Positions 1 through 6,694 of a stretch of DNA of 9,069 nt are shown in pieces (within the stretch, counting starts at the first letter, position 1; every line of letters begins with the position of its first letter). Origin of the DNA: Kiritimatiellia bacterium (GTDB lineage: Bacteria; Verrucomicrobiota; Kiritimatiellia; B70-G9); the NCBI GenBank assembly GCA_012961745.1, contig DTYT01000006.1, forward strand, positions 1 through 9,069. Direction: 5' to 3'. The notes beneath the pieces are model-generated. The model saw nothing but the letters and a program-made list of their open reading frames with translations, was not told where the DNA came from and made no database searches. Both the position numbers and the translations under genes were made by a program.

Positions 1-2
1 CC

Positions 3-764
3 CTCCGACAGGTGACTGCGGCACTCTACGGCGAGGTGGCTCCCCCTTCCCGGGCAGTGGTCTTGACTTTTGACGACGGATACCTCAACAACTACAGCAT
101 CGCCGCGCCGCTTTTGGAGAAGTATGGGATTCCGGCAACCTTTTTCCTGACAACCGGATTCATCGGTAGCTCTCAGGATATGTGGTGGTACCGTGTCCGG
201 CGCGCCGTGGCCTGGGCGGTCGGGGAAATACCGTCGCCCGACGGCAGAAAAGGGATGAAGTTATCCGGGGTACGGGAGCGGGTTGCCGCTGTCCGGGTCT
301 GGGAAGATTCGCTGCGGCGTATGCCCTTCATCGCCCGGGAGCAGCGTGTGGAACGGCTGGTGAAGGAGTGCGGGACTGAACCAGGCGGTGGCCTCCTTTA
401 CCCGCCGATGTCATGGGACCAGGTCCGCGACCTGGCCCGGCGGGGATTTGAAATCGGAGCCCATACGATCCATCATGTATGGCTGGGAGCGGAATCGGGG
501 GAAGTGGTGAGAGAGGAGATTGGCTGCTCAATCAAGTCTGTCCGGCGGGAGATCGCCGGGGTTAAAGCAGATGCCTTCTCTCTCCCGTATGGCGCGGATG
601 CGATGGACATACAGTCGCTGCTTGAGGAGTGCGGCGTGCGGGCGGCGGTTACCACCCGCCATGGACTGGCTCACGTCCACGGCGATCCCTGGAGACTACC
701 GCGACTCAACATCGGTCGGCATGAGGGGACCGCCTTCATGATGCTGCTGGCCGGTATGGTATGA
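3..764 (+). CDS. Polysaccharide deacetylase (NodB-fold), 5' end outside the window
   Basis: Metal-dependent carbohydrate esterase of the CE4/NodB family, which removes N- or O-acetyl groups from extracellular polysaccharide or peptidoglycan sugars. Numbering from the GTG at 12, motif 1 is TFDDGY (residues 19-24; D21 the likely base, D22 a metal ligand). Motif 2 is HTIHH (151-155), matching H-[ST]-x-x-H with H151 and H155 as metal ligands but with Val instead of the usual following Pro. An LPYG motif lies at 191-194 and the DPWRLPR stretch near 225-231. An insertion of about 75 residues (roughly 56-130) separates motifs 1 and 2. The frame is open to the left edge with no stop and the GTG at 12 has no convincing ribosome binding site, so the gene probably starts upstream. 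Its stop overlaps the next start (ATGA). Its neighbours suggest a role in exopolysaccharide maturation; the exact substrate is unknown. Confidence 0.88.
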   Translation, partial: LRQVTAALYGEVAPPSRAVVLTFDDGYLNNYSIAAPLLEKYGIPATFFLTTGFIGSSQDMWWYRVRRAVAWAVGEIPSPDGRKGMKLSGVRERVAAVRVWEDSLRRMPFIAREQRVERLVKECGTEPGGGLLYPPMSWDQVRDLARRGFEIGAHTIHHVWLGAESGEVVREEIGCSIKSVRREIAGVKADAFSLPYGADAMDIQSLLEECGVRAAVTTRHGLAHVHGDPWRLPRLNIGRHEGTAFMMLLAGMV

Positions 765-1858
765 AGGAGCCGGATTTGGGGCTGGCAAGAAAGGCGATCT
801 TCGTCGGACTGACGGTGATGGTTGCGGCTGCAGTGGCCGCGGCCGCGGCCGAGGTCCTGGTGCGGCTCCTCGTTCCATCGGGAAGTGTGGCCACGTGGCT
901 CGTCCGGGATCCGGTATACGGGTATATTCAGCGTCCCGGTGTCCGGCAGGTATGGCATTATGCCGGTACGGATGTGACTTGGAGGATACGGATCAATTCG
1001 CTGGGGATGAGAGGCCCCGAATGTGACCTGCGCCGCCGCGACCGGCAGCGGCTGCTTCTCCTGGGGGATTCTTTCACGTTCGGCTACGGACTGGACGAAG
1101 ATCTCACCTTCGCCGGACAGCTTCGGAGGATGCTCAACCAAGAGCGGCGGCGGTGGTGTGTTCTCAATGCCGGTGTCGGAGGGTGGGGGACCGTTCAGGA
1201 GGTTAAGTACGCCATACGGAACCTGGAGAAACTGCAGCCGGATGTGATCGTGCTTACCTTTTGTCCCAATGATCAGGTAGACGATATCGTATTCTTGCAA
1301 GGTGCGGCGGGCGGACTGCTGCCCTATTTCCCGGGCAAGAGGTTCCTCCGGGACCATTCACGTCTCTACGGCTTCATCTACAGTTGTTTGCACACGGCAC
1401 TTTTCAACCGGGTGTTGCTCAAAGACCTGAAGAATGGAGAGGAGAGGCCGGGGAAATCGCAAGCCGGAGGGCCCCGGGCGCAGCCGGGTATCACGCCCCA
1501 GGATGAGATGCGGCGGTGGGAGAGAACCGGCTGGTATATCAGGATGCTGCATGAACGTTTCTTGACATTCAATCCAGACGGGCTGCTCATACTGCAGACA
1601 ACCCATCCCTGGCGGCAGGATCTCAAGGCACGCCTTTCATCCCTGTGCAAGGACACCGGCATGGTGTATGTCGATCTGGAGGATGATGCCCGGCGCATCG
1701 GCCGGGGGCGTATCTTCCTGAGCTACGATCCCCACTGGAGCGCCGCGATGCACGAGGCCTCGGCGCAGCGTCTCTTGGAGGTTATCCGGGGTCACTACCG
1801 CGCGGGCTTCGGAGGCGAGCCCGCCGGCCTGGAGGAGAATACCCATGAAGCCGGGTAA
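761..1858 (+). CDS. Membrane-anchored SGNH/GDSL-family hydrolase
   Basis: A 365-residue protein with an N-terminal hydrophobic, alanine-rich segment (about residues 12-38) that should act as an uncleaved signal anchor, placing the catalytic domain outside the cytoplasm. The SGNH blocks are visible in order: GDSFTFGYG with nucleophile S104, NAGVGGWGT with oxyanion Gly near 140, CPND with N170, and DPHW at 323-326 with D323 and H325 completing the triad. Such enzymes are esterases or O-acetyltransferases; in polysaccharide clusters (compare AlgX/AlgJ) they often add or remove acetyl groups. The start overlaps the deacetylase stop by four bases (ATGA), implying translational coupling. A basic, Gly/Pro-rich stretch near 226-245 looks like a loop insertion. 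Family assignment is firm; the reaction and substrate are inferred from context only. Confidence 0.85.
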   Translation: MKEPDLGLARKAIFVGLTVMVAAAVAAAAAEVLVRLLVPSGSVATWLVRDPVYGYIQRPGVRQVWHYAGTDVTWRIRINSLGMRGPECDLRRRDRQRLLLLGDSFTFGYGLDEDLTFAGQLRRMLNQERRRWCVLNAGVGGWGTVQEVKYAIRNLEKLQPDVIVLTFCPNDQVDDIVFLQGAAGGLLPYFPGKRFLRDHSRLYGFIYSCLHTALFNRVLLKDLKNGEERPGKSQAGGPRAQPGITPQDEMRRWERTGWYIRMLHERFLTFNPDGLLILQTTHPWRQDLKARLSSLCKDTGMVYVDLEDDARRIGRGRIFLSYDPHWSAAMHEASAQRLLEVIRGHYRAGFGGEPAGLEENTHEAG

Positions 1859-2090
1859 GCCGGGCGCTGCCATGGTGAGTGCCGTCGTGACGGTCGTGCT
1901 GGCGGCTGGAGGATGCGATCCGGGCCCGGGCTGGTATCGAGATGCCCGGGAGCTGAAAAGGATCAAGCAGAGGCGGATTGGGGAGCTGGAATCCCAGGAA
2001 TTGACTCGCGAGCAGGCGGAACGACAGTGGAATCTGGAATTGTCGATACGGCAGACCGAAGCGCCCCCGGCGACAGATAACTCCAGGTAA
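1845..2090 (+). CDS. Small putative lipoprotein
   Basis: An 81-residue protein of no recognised family. It has a basic N-terminus, a hydrophobic core at about residues 9-21 and an AGGC lipobox-like site with C24, so a lipidated mature product of about 58 residues is predicted. The mature part is highly charged (residues 31-70, rich in Arg, Lys, Glu and Gln) and probably forms one long helix or short coiled coil. A GGAGGAG ribosome binding site (1831-1837) lies seven bases before the ATG, inside the end of the hydrolase gene, and the two genes overlap by 14 bases. The lipobox has Ala rather than Leu at -3, so lipidation is less than certain. It may be an accessory envelope protein of the polysaccharide cluster. 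Confidence 0.65.
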   Translation: MKPGKPGAAMVSAVVTVVLAAGGCDPGPGWYRDARELKRIKQRRIGELESQELTREQAERQWNLELSIRQTEAPPATDNSR

Positions 2091-2115
2091 TCTCCCGGGA
2101 CGTACGCTTGACGAC

Positions 2116-3321
2116 ATGAGCCGTCCGGAGCAGCAAGGCGGCAGAGCAGCGCTGCTGCACGTCGTCTACGATCTCATACGCGGCGGATCGGAAGGGCAAT
2201 GCGCATTGACGGCGCTCCACCTTGCCCGTCGCGGTTGGAGCCAGCGGGTAGCCGTGTTTCGGCGGCGCGGATTCTTCCTTGAGGAGGTCGAACGTCACTG
2301 CGGGCCGGTCCACGAGATCCGGATACGGCACCTAGTCGCTTCGGAGACCTGGAAGGAGGTGCGGCGACTGGCTGCGTTCCTGCGGGATACGGGTGTGGGA
2401 ATCGTGCATGCATGGGATATGGACGCGGTGATTTTCGGGGGGCTGGCGGCAAGGATTGCGGGCATACCGTTCGTGAGCAGTCACCGAGATACAGGTGAGA
2501 TCTACCCATGGTACAAGCAGGTGCTGCGAGCGCAGGTTGATCGACTGGCGTCGCGGGTGATCGCCAACTGCCAAGCGGCCGCCGCGTCGGTCAGGTGGCG
2601 ACGATGGCTGCACCGAGACGTGGAGGTGGTCCCCAACCTCCTGGATCTCGACCGCTTTGATACGGAATCGTTGGAGATTTTCAGCCGCGCGGAGTCGGTA
2701 CCGCGGGGCTGGAATGCGGTGGTCGTTTCGCGATTGGATCCGGAGAAAGACATTGTTTGCGCAGTGGAAGCGGTGGGCCGCTTCTACGTGGGCGACGGCG
2801 GGAAGGCCGTCGCGCCGGGGCGCGGCCCCAAGGTCAACCTGGTGGTGGCCGGCGCCGGGCCCGAAAGAGAAGCACTGAGAGCCGCCGCGGCGCGCTGGGC
2901 GATCGGCGACAAGGTGGTTCTTCTAGGCGACGTACCGGATGTTCCAGCGCTGCTGAAACACGCTCGTGTTGGATTGCTGCTGCCGCAGTCGAATGAGGGA
3001 CTTTCCAACGCCATCCTGGAATACATGGCGGCCGGGCTGCCGGTCATAGCCACTCAATGCGGGGGTAATTCGGAACTGGTCGAACACGGTGTCACCGGAT
3101 GGCTAGTGCCTCCTCGCTCGCCTGCGGCTGTCAGCCATTTCATGGCCCGACTTCTTGAAGACCCCGATCTGGCTGCGAGAATGGGGCAGGCGGCGCGGGG
3201 GCAGGCGGAAAAATTCCGTCCCGACATAATCCTGCCGCGGCTTGAGACCCTGTACTGTTCGATCGCAGGTGAGCGAACCCGTGGATCGGGGGTGCCCAGT
3301 CAAGACTCGCGGTCCACGTGA
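2116..3321 (+). CDS. Family 4 glycosyltransferase (GT-B fold)
   Basis: A 401-residue retaining glycosyltransferase that transfers a sugar from a nucleotide donor during polysaccharide or glycan assembly, expected in the cytoplasm or on the inner membrane face. The N-terminal Rossmann domain starts with HVVYDLIRGGSE (15-26), the glycine-rich loop typical of GT4. The C-terminal domain has VVSRLDPEKD (203-212), LVVAGAGPE (242-250), and the donor-binding E-x7-E motif formed by E294 and E302 in NEGLSNAILEYMAAGLPV. The ATG at 2116 lacks a clear Shine-Dalgarno sequence, but it places the first beta strand at the usual distance from the N-terminus. It follows the lipoprotein after 25 bases and is probably the last gene of this block. 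Its final 22 bases overlap the end of the convergent BMC operon. Donor and acceptor sugars cannot be told from sequence. Confidence 0.9.
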   Translation: MSRPEQQGGRAALLHVVYDLIRGGSEGQCALTALHLARRGWSQRVAVFRRRGFFLEEVERHCGPVHEIRIRHLVASETWKEVRRLAAFLRDTGVGIVHAWDMDAVIFGGLAARIAGIPFVSSHRDTGEIYPWYKQVLRAQVDRLASRVIANCQAAAASVRWRRWLHRDVEVVPNLLDLDRFDTESLEIFSRAESVPRGWNAVVVSRLDPEKDIVCAVEAVGRFYVGDGGKAVAPGRGPKVNLVVAGAGPEREALRAAAARWAIGDKVVLLGDVPDVPALLKHARVGLLLPQSNEGLSNAILEYMAAGLPVIATQCGGNSELVEHGVTGWLVPPRSPAAVSHFMARLLEDPDLAARMGQAARGQAEKFRPDIILPRLETLYCSIAGERTRGSGVPSQDSRST

Positions 3322-3326
3322 TCCAC
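3281..3326. repeat. Inverted repeat spanning the convergent gene ends
   Basis: GTGGATC at 3281-3287 is the exact reverse complement of GATCCAC at 3320-3326, with 32 bases between. The arms bracket the 22-base overlap (3300-3321) between the glycosyltransferase and the last BMC-P gene. An alternative pairing GTGGA/TCCAC (3281-3285 with 3313-3317) also exists. There is no T-run on either side, so it is not a textbook intrinsic terminator. A seven-base repeat over this distance could be chance. Confidence 0.3.
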
Positions 3327-3572
3327 AATAGCGATTACCACTGACCGTACCGGCGCGCGGCGGGCATCGAATACCTGCCGGGCGCTGTTACCCTCGTCCA
3401 GGACCAATACGGTTTCCCCGGCCCCCGCATCGACCACATCCACCGCAATCGTGAAATCGCCCGTTCCTTCACCGCGGGGATCCAATCGTTCCACCAACAG
3501 AAGTTTCTTCTGTGCATAGAACGGATGCCGGATGGTGGAGTGGATATCGCCCCTTATCCTGCCCAGGAACAT
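3300..3572 (-). CDS. BMC-P shell pentamer protein (EutN/CcmL family), third copy
   Basis: A 90-residue EutN/CcmL/PduN family protein (PF03319), which forms the pentamers that cap the vertices of icosahedral microcompartment shells. It shows the expected beta-barrel pattern: FLGRIRGDI at the start, a central AVDVVDAGAGETVLV segment, a GNSAR motif (family G-x-S-A-R), and the closing VVIAIVDHVD strand. The ATG at 3572 is chosen over one at 3605 because GGGAGGA lies at the right distance before it, the product then begins where family members begin, and it sits one base after the preceding stop. Last gene of the BMC operon; its 3' end overlaps the convergent glycosyltransferase by 22 bases. It is clearly divergent from the other two BMC-P copies here, so they are unlikely to be recent duplicates. 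Confidence 0.9.
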   Translation of the reverse strand: MFLGRIRGDIHSTIRHPFYAQKKLLLVERLDPRGEGTGDFTIAVDVVDAGAGETVLVLDEGNSARQVFDARRAPVRSVVIAIVDHVDRES

Positions 3573-3573
3573 C

Positions 3574-3876
3574 TCATTCCTCCCCAGCGCCCTCCAGCTT
3601 CTCAAGCTGCTTCAGTTCAACCGCATCGACGATTCCCACTATCGCGTGGTCCACCGGCACAAACCAGGGCTCAAGCGCCAGGGCCGCCTCGCGTCCACTC
3701 TCGTAGGATACCAGTTCACCCGGACCTGCCATCCGGGTCGCATCGGCCGCCACCACGCTTTGCCCGCGTGCGGCTCCGTCCGGAGCGACCGGGGTGACAA
3801 TCAGAAGGGGAACCCCTTTCAGGTCCTCGCTGATCTTCGCCGGGACAACCCTGCCAATCACTCTGGCCAGTTTCAT
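3574..3876 (-). CDS. BMC-P shell pentamer protein (EutN/CcmL family), second copy
   Basis: A 100-residue EutN/CcmL family vertex protein. It begins KLARVIGRVVPA, has ADATRMAGPGELVSYESG in the centre, and ends in the strand HAIVGIVDAVE followed by a short charged tail. The usual G-S-S-A-R motif is degenerate (ESGREAAL), and a PWFVPVD insertion precedes the last strand, so this is the most divergent of the three copies. The start codon overlaps the BMC-T stop (ATGA). Its ribosome binding site GAGGAGG is embedded in the codons for the acidic end of the BMC-T protein, which indicates translational coupling. Multiple BMC-P paralogues in one locus are common and may form mixed vertices. Confidence 0.9.
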   Translation of the reverse strand: MKLARVIGRVVPAKISEDLKGVPLLIVTPVAPDGAARGQSVVAADATRMAGPGELVSYESGREAALALEPWFVPVDHAIVGIVDAVELKQLEKLEGAGEE

Positions 3877-4523
3877 AAGTCCTCCTCAAAAGCCACTTGA
3901 CGCGAAACCGCGGCATCCGCGTCCGGCACAGGGATCTCCGGTGCGGAACCGAAGTCGGTAGTATCCCTCAGCGCTGCCTGGAGGCTTTCGTGGGGAGCGG
4001 AAATGATCTGCACCGAAAACGGCCCTTCCCTTGCATCAAGGACCGCGCGGGTGATTTCACCGGCCGCTTCGACATCCGGGAGCCGCCCGCAAAGAACCGT
4101 CAATCCTCGTCCCTGCAGGGATGGATCCGCCAGCCTCAGCTCGAGAAGACGGACCGGGGTTCCCTTCAGAGCCCGCTCCGCGGCGAGCAGACAGGCGCAG
4201 CAGGTGGGGCTGACCGTTACCAGCAGCGCCGGTTGCGATTCGGCCTCGGCCCGGCTTCCGACAATTCCCGCCATAAGCTCGGCGTGGACATCGGGAAGAT
4301 AGAGGCTGTCAAGCAGAGCATCCGCGGCTGTGAAGCGCCCCTCTCGCAGGCTGTGTTCCACGGCCGCCGGGGTGCCCCCGACTACCGTCAGGTATCGCGC
4401 GGGACTGATCACGCCGGTCTTCAGTGTGGCCACAGGAGAATCCTTGAGCATGGCGTCGGTTGCCAGGATGCCACGGGGGATGTCAGCCAGCTCAATTACG
4501 CCGATCGCCGGGAGCCTTTTCAT
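3873..4523 (-). CDS. BMC-T tandem-domain shell protein, similar to H. ochraceum BMC-T1
   Basis: A 216-residue protein with two fused BMC domains (about residues 5-87 and 98-185), which trimerises into a pseudohexameric shell tile. The first domain reads AIGVIELADIPRGILATDAMLK, and the region LLDSLYLPDVHAEL is like the H. ochraceum BMC-T1 protein as I remember it. The second domain begins ALLVTVSPTCCACLL. Cysteines 108, 109 and 111 sit just after the first strand of domain 2. The C-terminal tail (about 188-216) is acidic and probably disordered. The ATG at 4523 overlaps the aldehyde dehydrogenase stop by one base (TGATG); a much longer open frame to 4697 exists but lies inside the dehydrogenase gene and adds non-BMC sequence. 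No good ribosome binding site is seen, so translation is probably coupled. Single-layer tiling is inferred from the BMC-T1 resemblance. Confidence 0.9.
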   Translation of the reverse strand: MKRLPAIGVIELADIPRGILATDAMLKDSPVATLKTGVISPARYLTVVGGTPAAVEHSLREGRFTAADALLDSLYLPDVHAELMAGIVGSRAEAESQPALLVTVSPTCCACLLAAERALKGTPVRLLELRLADPSLQGRGLTVLCGRLPDVEAAGEITRAVLDAREGPFSVQIISAPHESLQAALRDTTDFGSAPEIPVPDADAAVSRQVAFEEDL

Positions 4524-5947
4524 CAGGTGATCCGGAAATGGTCCACGAGCACGCAGCGCCGCCACCGGGAAAACGTCCGCGGACCGGTGAGTCCCTCGCC
4601 AGTGGGGGAGGCGATGGTAAAAGAACAGTAGCCCTCCCCGCCGAGCCCCAGGCCAGCCTGGGCACGCCCGTTCTTCACGAAGATGCTCGCGTTGCATTCC
4701 TTGGCCATGCGGCTGAGATTGTCCAAGTTCCGCGAATGCATGATGAACGTGTGCCGGTTCCCCCCCTCGGCCTCGACCGCAAGACGAATAGCGTAATCGG
4801 CGTCGGGGACACGGACTACGGGCAGTACGGGCATCATCTGCTCAGTCCAGACCAAGGGGTGGTCCTCCGGGACCTCGGCTACGGCGAGGCGGACCGTAGA
4901 GGGCACACGGATGCCGGCGCGAGCAAGTATTTCGTCTGCATTCTTGCCGATGAATTCTCGGTTTACCACTCCGGGACGGCGCGGGCCGCGGGTCTCCTTG
5001 AAGACGAGATTCTCTATCTGGACCGTTTGCGTCCGGTCCAGGACTACGGCGTCGTTTTTCTTCATAGCCTCCAGCAGGCGGCCGGCCACCGCATCCACCA
5101 CGAGCACCTCTTTCTCGTCCACGCAGATGATGTTGTTGTCGGTGGAAGCGCCCAGCACTATATCGCGGGCCGCCTTTTCGATGTCGGCCGTTTCATCAAC
5201 GACCACCGGCGGATTGCCGGGGCCGGCACAGATCGCCCTCTTGCCACTTTCCATGGCGGCCTTCACCACTCCGCCGCCGCCGGTGACGACCAAAAGGCGT
5301 ACTCCGGGATGCTTCATGAGTTCCTGGGCGGTAGCGATAGTAGGTTCGGCCACCGTAGTGACCGCGTCGGGCGGACCGCCGGCAGCTGTAATGCAGCGAT
5401 TGAGCAGCCGGATGGTCTCTACGCTGCAACGCTTGGCCGCGGGATGAGGATTGAAGACGACGGCGTTGCCGGCCGCCAGCATTCCTATCGAATTGCAGAT
5501 TATGGTGGAAGTCGGATTGGTACAGGGGGTGATTGACCCGATCACACCAAAGGGGGCGGGTTCGACCAGTGTAAGACCGTGGTCTCCGGTGTAAGCGACC
5601 GGGCTGAGATCTTCGACTCCGGGCGTCCGTTCGGAGACCAGTTGATTTTTAACTATTTTGTCTTCGAACCGTCCCAGTCCGGTCTCCTCATGGGCTGACT
5701 TCGCCAGGGCGGCAGCGTTTTCCAGCATCGTCTCCCGGATGGCTCGAATAATTATCCTTCTTCGGTCCAGGGGCAGGGAAACCAACTTGGGCTGCGCCGC
5801 GGCAGCGGCCCTTATGGCCGCACCGACGTCGGTGAATACACCTTCTTGACCCGCCGCAGCGGCCACTGACCGTGCGGGCCGTGCGGCGATCTGTTCGGCA
5901 ATACGGCGGGCGATCGCCTCGATCTCATCATCTGAAAGTCGGGCCAT
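4523..5947 (-). CDS. CoA-acylating aldehyde dehydrogenase, BMC cargo (PduP/EutE-like)
   Basis: A 474-residue enzyme of the acylating aldehyde dehydrogenase group, which converts an aldehyde plus CoA and NAD+ to acyl-CoA and NADH inside the microcompartment. Here the aldehyde is most likely acetaldehyde from the DeoC reaction. Residues 4-23 form an amphipathic helix (IEAIARRIAEQIAAR), followed by an Ala/Gly linker: the layout of an encapsulation peptide. The enzyme proper begins at GVFTDV (36). Visible landmarks are ITPCTNPTST (139-148), VFNPHP (164-169), VTGGGGVV (221-228), AGPGNPP (241-247) and the catalytic C275 in NNIICVDEKE. The length fits PduP-type proteins. The ATG at 5947 has an AGGGGG sequence about nine bases upstream. 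It follows a BMC-P gene by 43 bases and is coupled to the BMC-T gene after it. The CoA-acylating rather than simple oxidising activity is inferred from family resemblance. Confidence 0.93.
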   Translation of the reverse strand: MARLSDDEIEAIARRIAEQIAARPARSVAAAAGQEGVFTDVGAAIRAAAAAQPKLVSLPLDRRRIIIRAIRETMLENAAALAKSAHEETGLGRFEDKIVKNQLVSERTPGVEDLSPVAYTGDHGLTLVEPAPFGVIGSITPCTNPTSTIICNSIGMLAAGNAVVFNPHPAAKRCSVETIRLLNRCITAAGGPPDAVTTVAEPTIATAQELMKHPGVRLLVVTGGGGVVKAAMESGKRAICAGPGNPPVVVDETADIEKAARDIVLGASTDNNIICVDEKEVLVVDAVAGRLLEAMKKNDAVVLDRTQTVQIENLVFKETRGPRRPGVVNREFIGKNADEILARAGIRVPSTVRLAVAEVPEDHPLVWTEQMMPVLPVVRVPDADYAIRLAVEAEGGNRHTFIMHSRNLDNLSRMAKECNASIFVKNGRAQAGLGLGGEGYCSFTIASPTGEGLTGPRTFSRWRRCVLVDHFRIT

Positions 5948-5990
5948 CAGTCCGTCCCCCCTGTTTCACGGATACCGCCGGGCGGCCGCG

Positions 5991-6290
5991 TCAACGCTCC
6001 TCTGTCTTCCGGTACTTTGTTTCACCGCGCACGTCCCAGGAGTCCACAATCGCCATGATGACGGCATCGCAGGGACGATTCTGGGTCAGCACAGTCTGTC
6101 GCGCCGAGCTGCCCGTGGCGACCAGGACGACTTCACCCGGGCCGGCGCCGACCGTATCTACCGCGACCACCTCGGCACCGGTCTCTTTCCCGTTCTCATC
6201 AATATACCGGACCAGCTGAAACTTGAGTCCCTCCACGCTCGGTTCTTTACGCGTTGCCACCACCATGCCGACTATTCGGCCGAGGTTCAT
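5991..6290 (-). CDS. BMC-P shell pentamer protein (EutN/CcmL family), first copy
   Basis: A 99-residue EutN/CcmL family vertex protein, the most canonical of the three here. It begins MNLGRIVGMVVATRK, carries AVDTVGAGPGEVVLVATGSSAR with the family G-S-S-A-R motif at 60-64, and ends with the strand AVIMAIVDSWDV. A GTG directly before the ATG (6293) would add one residue; the ATG at 6290 is preferred because TGAGG lies five bases upstream of it. It sits between the BMC-H gene (36 bases upstream) and the aldehyde dehydrogenase (43 bases downstream). Confidence 0.93.
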   Translation of the reverse strand: MNLGRIVGMVVATRKEPSVEGLKFQLVRYIDENGKETGAEVVAVDTVGAGPGEVVLVATGSSARQTVLTQNRPCDAVIMAIVDSWDVRGETKYRKTEER

Positions 6291-6326
6291 CACTGCCTCA
6301 CTTTCCCGGGGAAACCGTACCCCGGA

Positions 6327-6629
6327 TTACCTCTTGGCGGCCTTCGCCTCCGGCGGCCTACCCAACGGAAGGACGGCATCCACGTTGGGATGGGGACGCG
6401 CTATCACGTGAACCCCGACAACCTCCCCCACGCGCCCGGCCGCAATCTGGCCGGCATCGCAGGCGGCCTTGACTGCGGCCACGTCCCCACGAACGATCAC
6501 GGACGTATACCCGCCGCCGGTTTTCTCGTACGAGACGAGTTCGACTTTGGCAGCCTTGACCATTGCATCGGCGGCTTCGACCACCGCTGGAAATGACCGG
6601 GTCTCTATCATTCCTACTGCTTCGGCCAT
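6327..6629 (-). CDS. BMC-H shell hexamer protein
   Basis: A 100-residue single-domain BMC protein (PF00936), the main tile of the shell facets. The start MAEAVGMIETRSFPAVVEAADAM is the classic first strand and helix; the segment MVKAAKVELVSYEKTGGGYTSVIVRGDVAAVKAA contains the pore loop KTGGGY (36-41), whose small glycines line the hexamer pore. The end VGEVVGVHVIARPH is also canonical, followed by a short basic tail ending AKAAKR. The strongest ribosome binding site in the operon, AAAGGAG at 6638-6644, is eight bases before the ATG, which fits a product needed in large amounts. It is the only BMC-H in the window, so this shell may use one hexamer type. Confidence 0.97.
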   Translation of the reverse strand: MAEAVGMIETRSFPAVVEAADAMVKAAKVELVSYEKTGGGYTSVIVRGDVAAVKAACDAGQIAAGRVGEVVGVHVIARPHPNVDAVLPLGRPPEAKAAKR

Positions 6630-6637
6630 GGCGTTTT

Positions 6638-6644
6638 CTCCTTT
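6638..6644 (-). promoter_or_regulatory. Strong ribosome binding site for BMC-H
   Basis: On the minus strand AAAGGAG lies eight bases before the BMC-H ATG in an unstructured purine-rich leader (GAAAGAAAGGAGAAAA). Most other genes in this operon depend on overlap or weaker sites, so this one suggests raised translation of the most abundant shell tile. Confidence 0.6.
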
Positions 6645-6681
6645 CTTTCTTCCGGACCTACCCCTTCCTTTCAGTTTCTCA

Positions 6682-6694
6682 TCCGGTATCCGGA
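6682..6694 (-). other. Small intercistronic hairpin after the BMC-T stop
   Basis: The TAG stop of the stacked BMC-T gene is followed directly by TCCGG-ATA-CCGGA on the minus strand, a five-base-pair stem with a three-base loop. There is no T-run, so it is unlikely to end transcription. It could influence mRNA stability between the BMC-T and BMC-H cistrons, or be chance. Confidence 0.3.

Noticed and set aside
825..855. GC-rich alanine-codon run resembling a short repeat
   Set aside because: It simply encodes the alanine-rich signal anchor of the SGNH protein.
671..1357. Minus-strand open frame (228 codons) opposite the SGNH hydrolase
   Set aside because: The plus strand has all SGNH motifs; this translation is low-complexity and Pro/Arg-rich.
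3873..4697. Longer BMC-T frame starting at 4697
   Set aside because: The extra 58 residues lie within the dehydrogenase gene in another frame and are not BMC-like; the ATG at 4523 forms a normal TGATG junction and gives the usual BMC-T start.
4460..5536. Plus-strand open frame (358 codons) opposite the aldehyde dehydrogenase
   Set aside because: It mirrors a clear enzyme gene and its translation shows no family resemblance.
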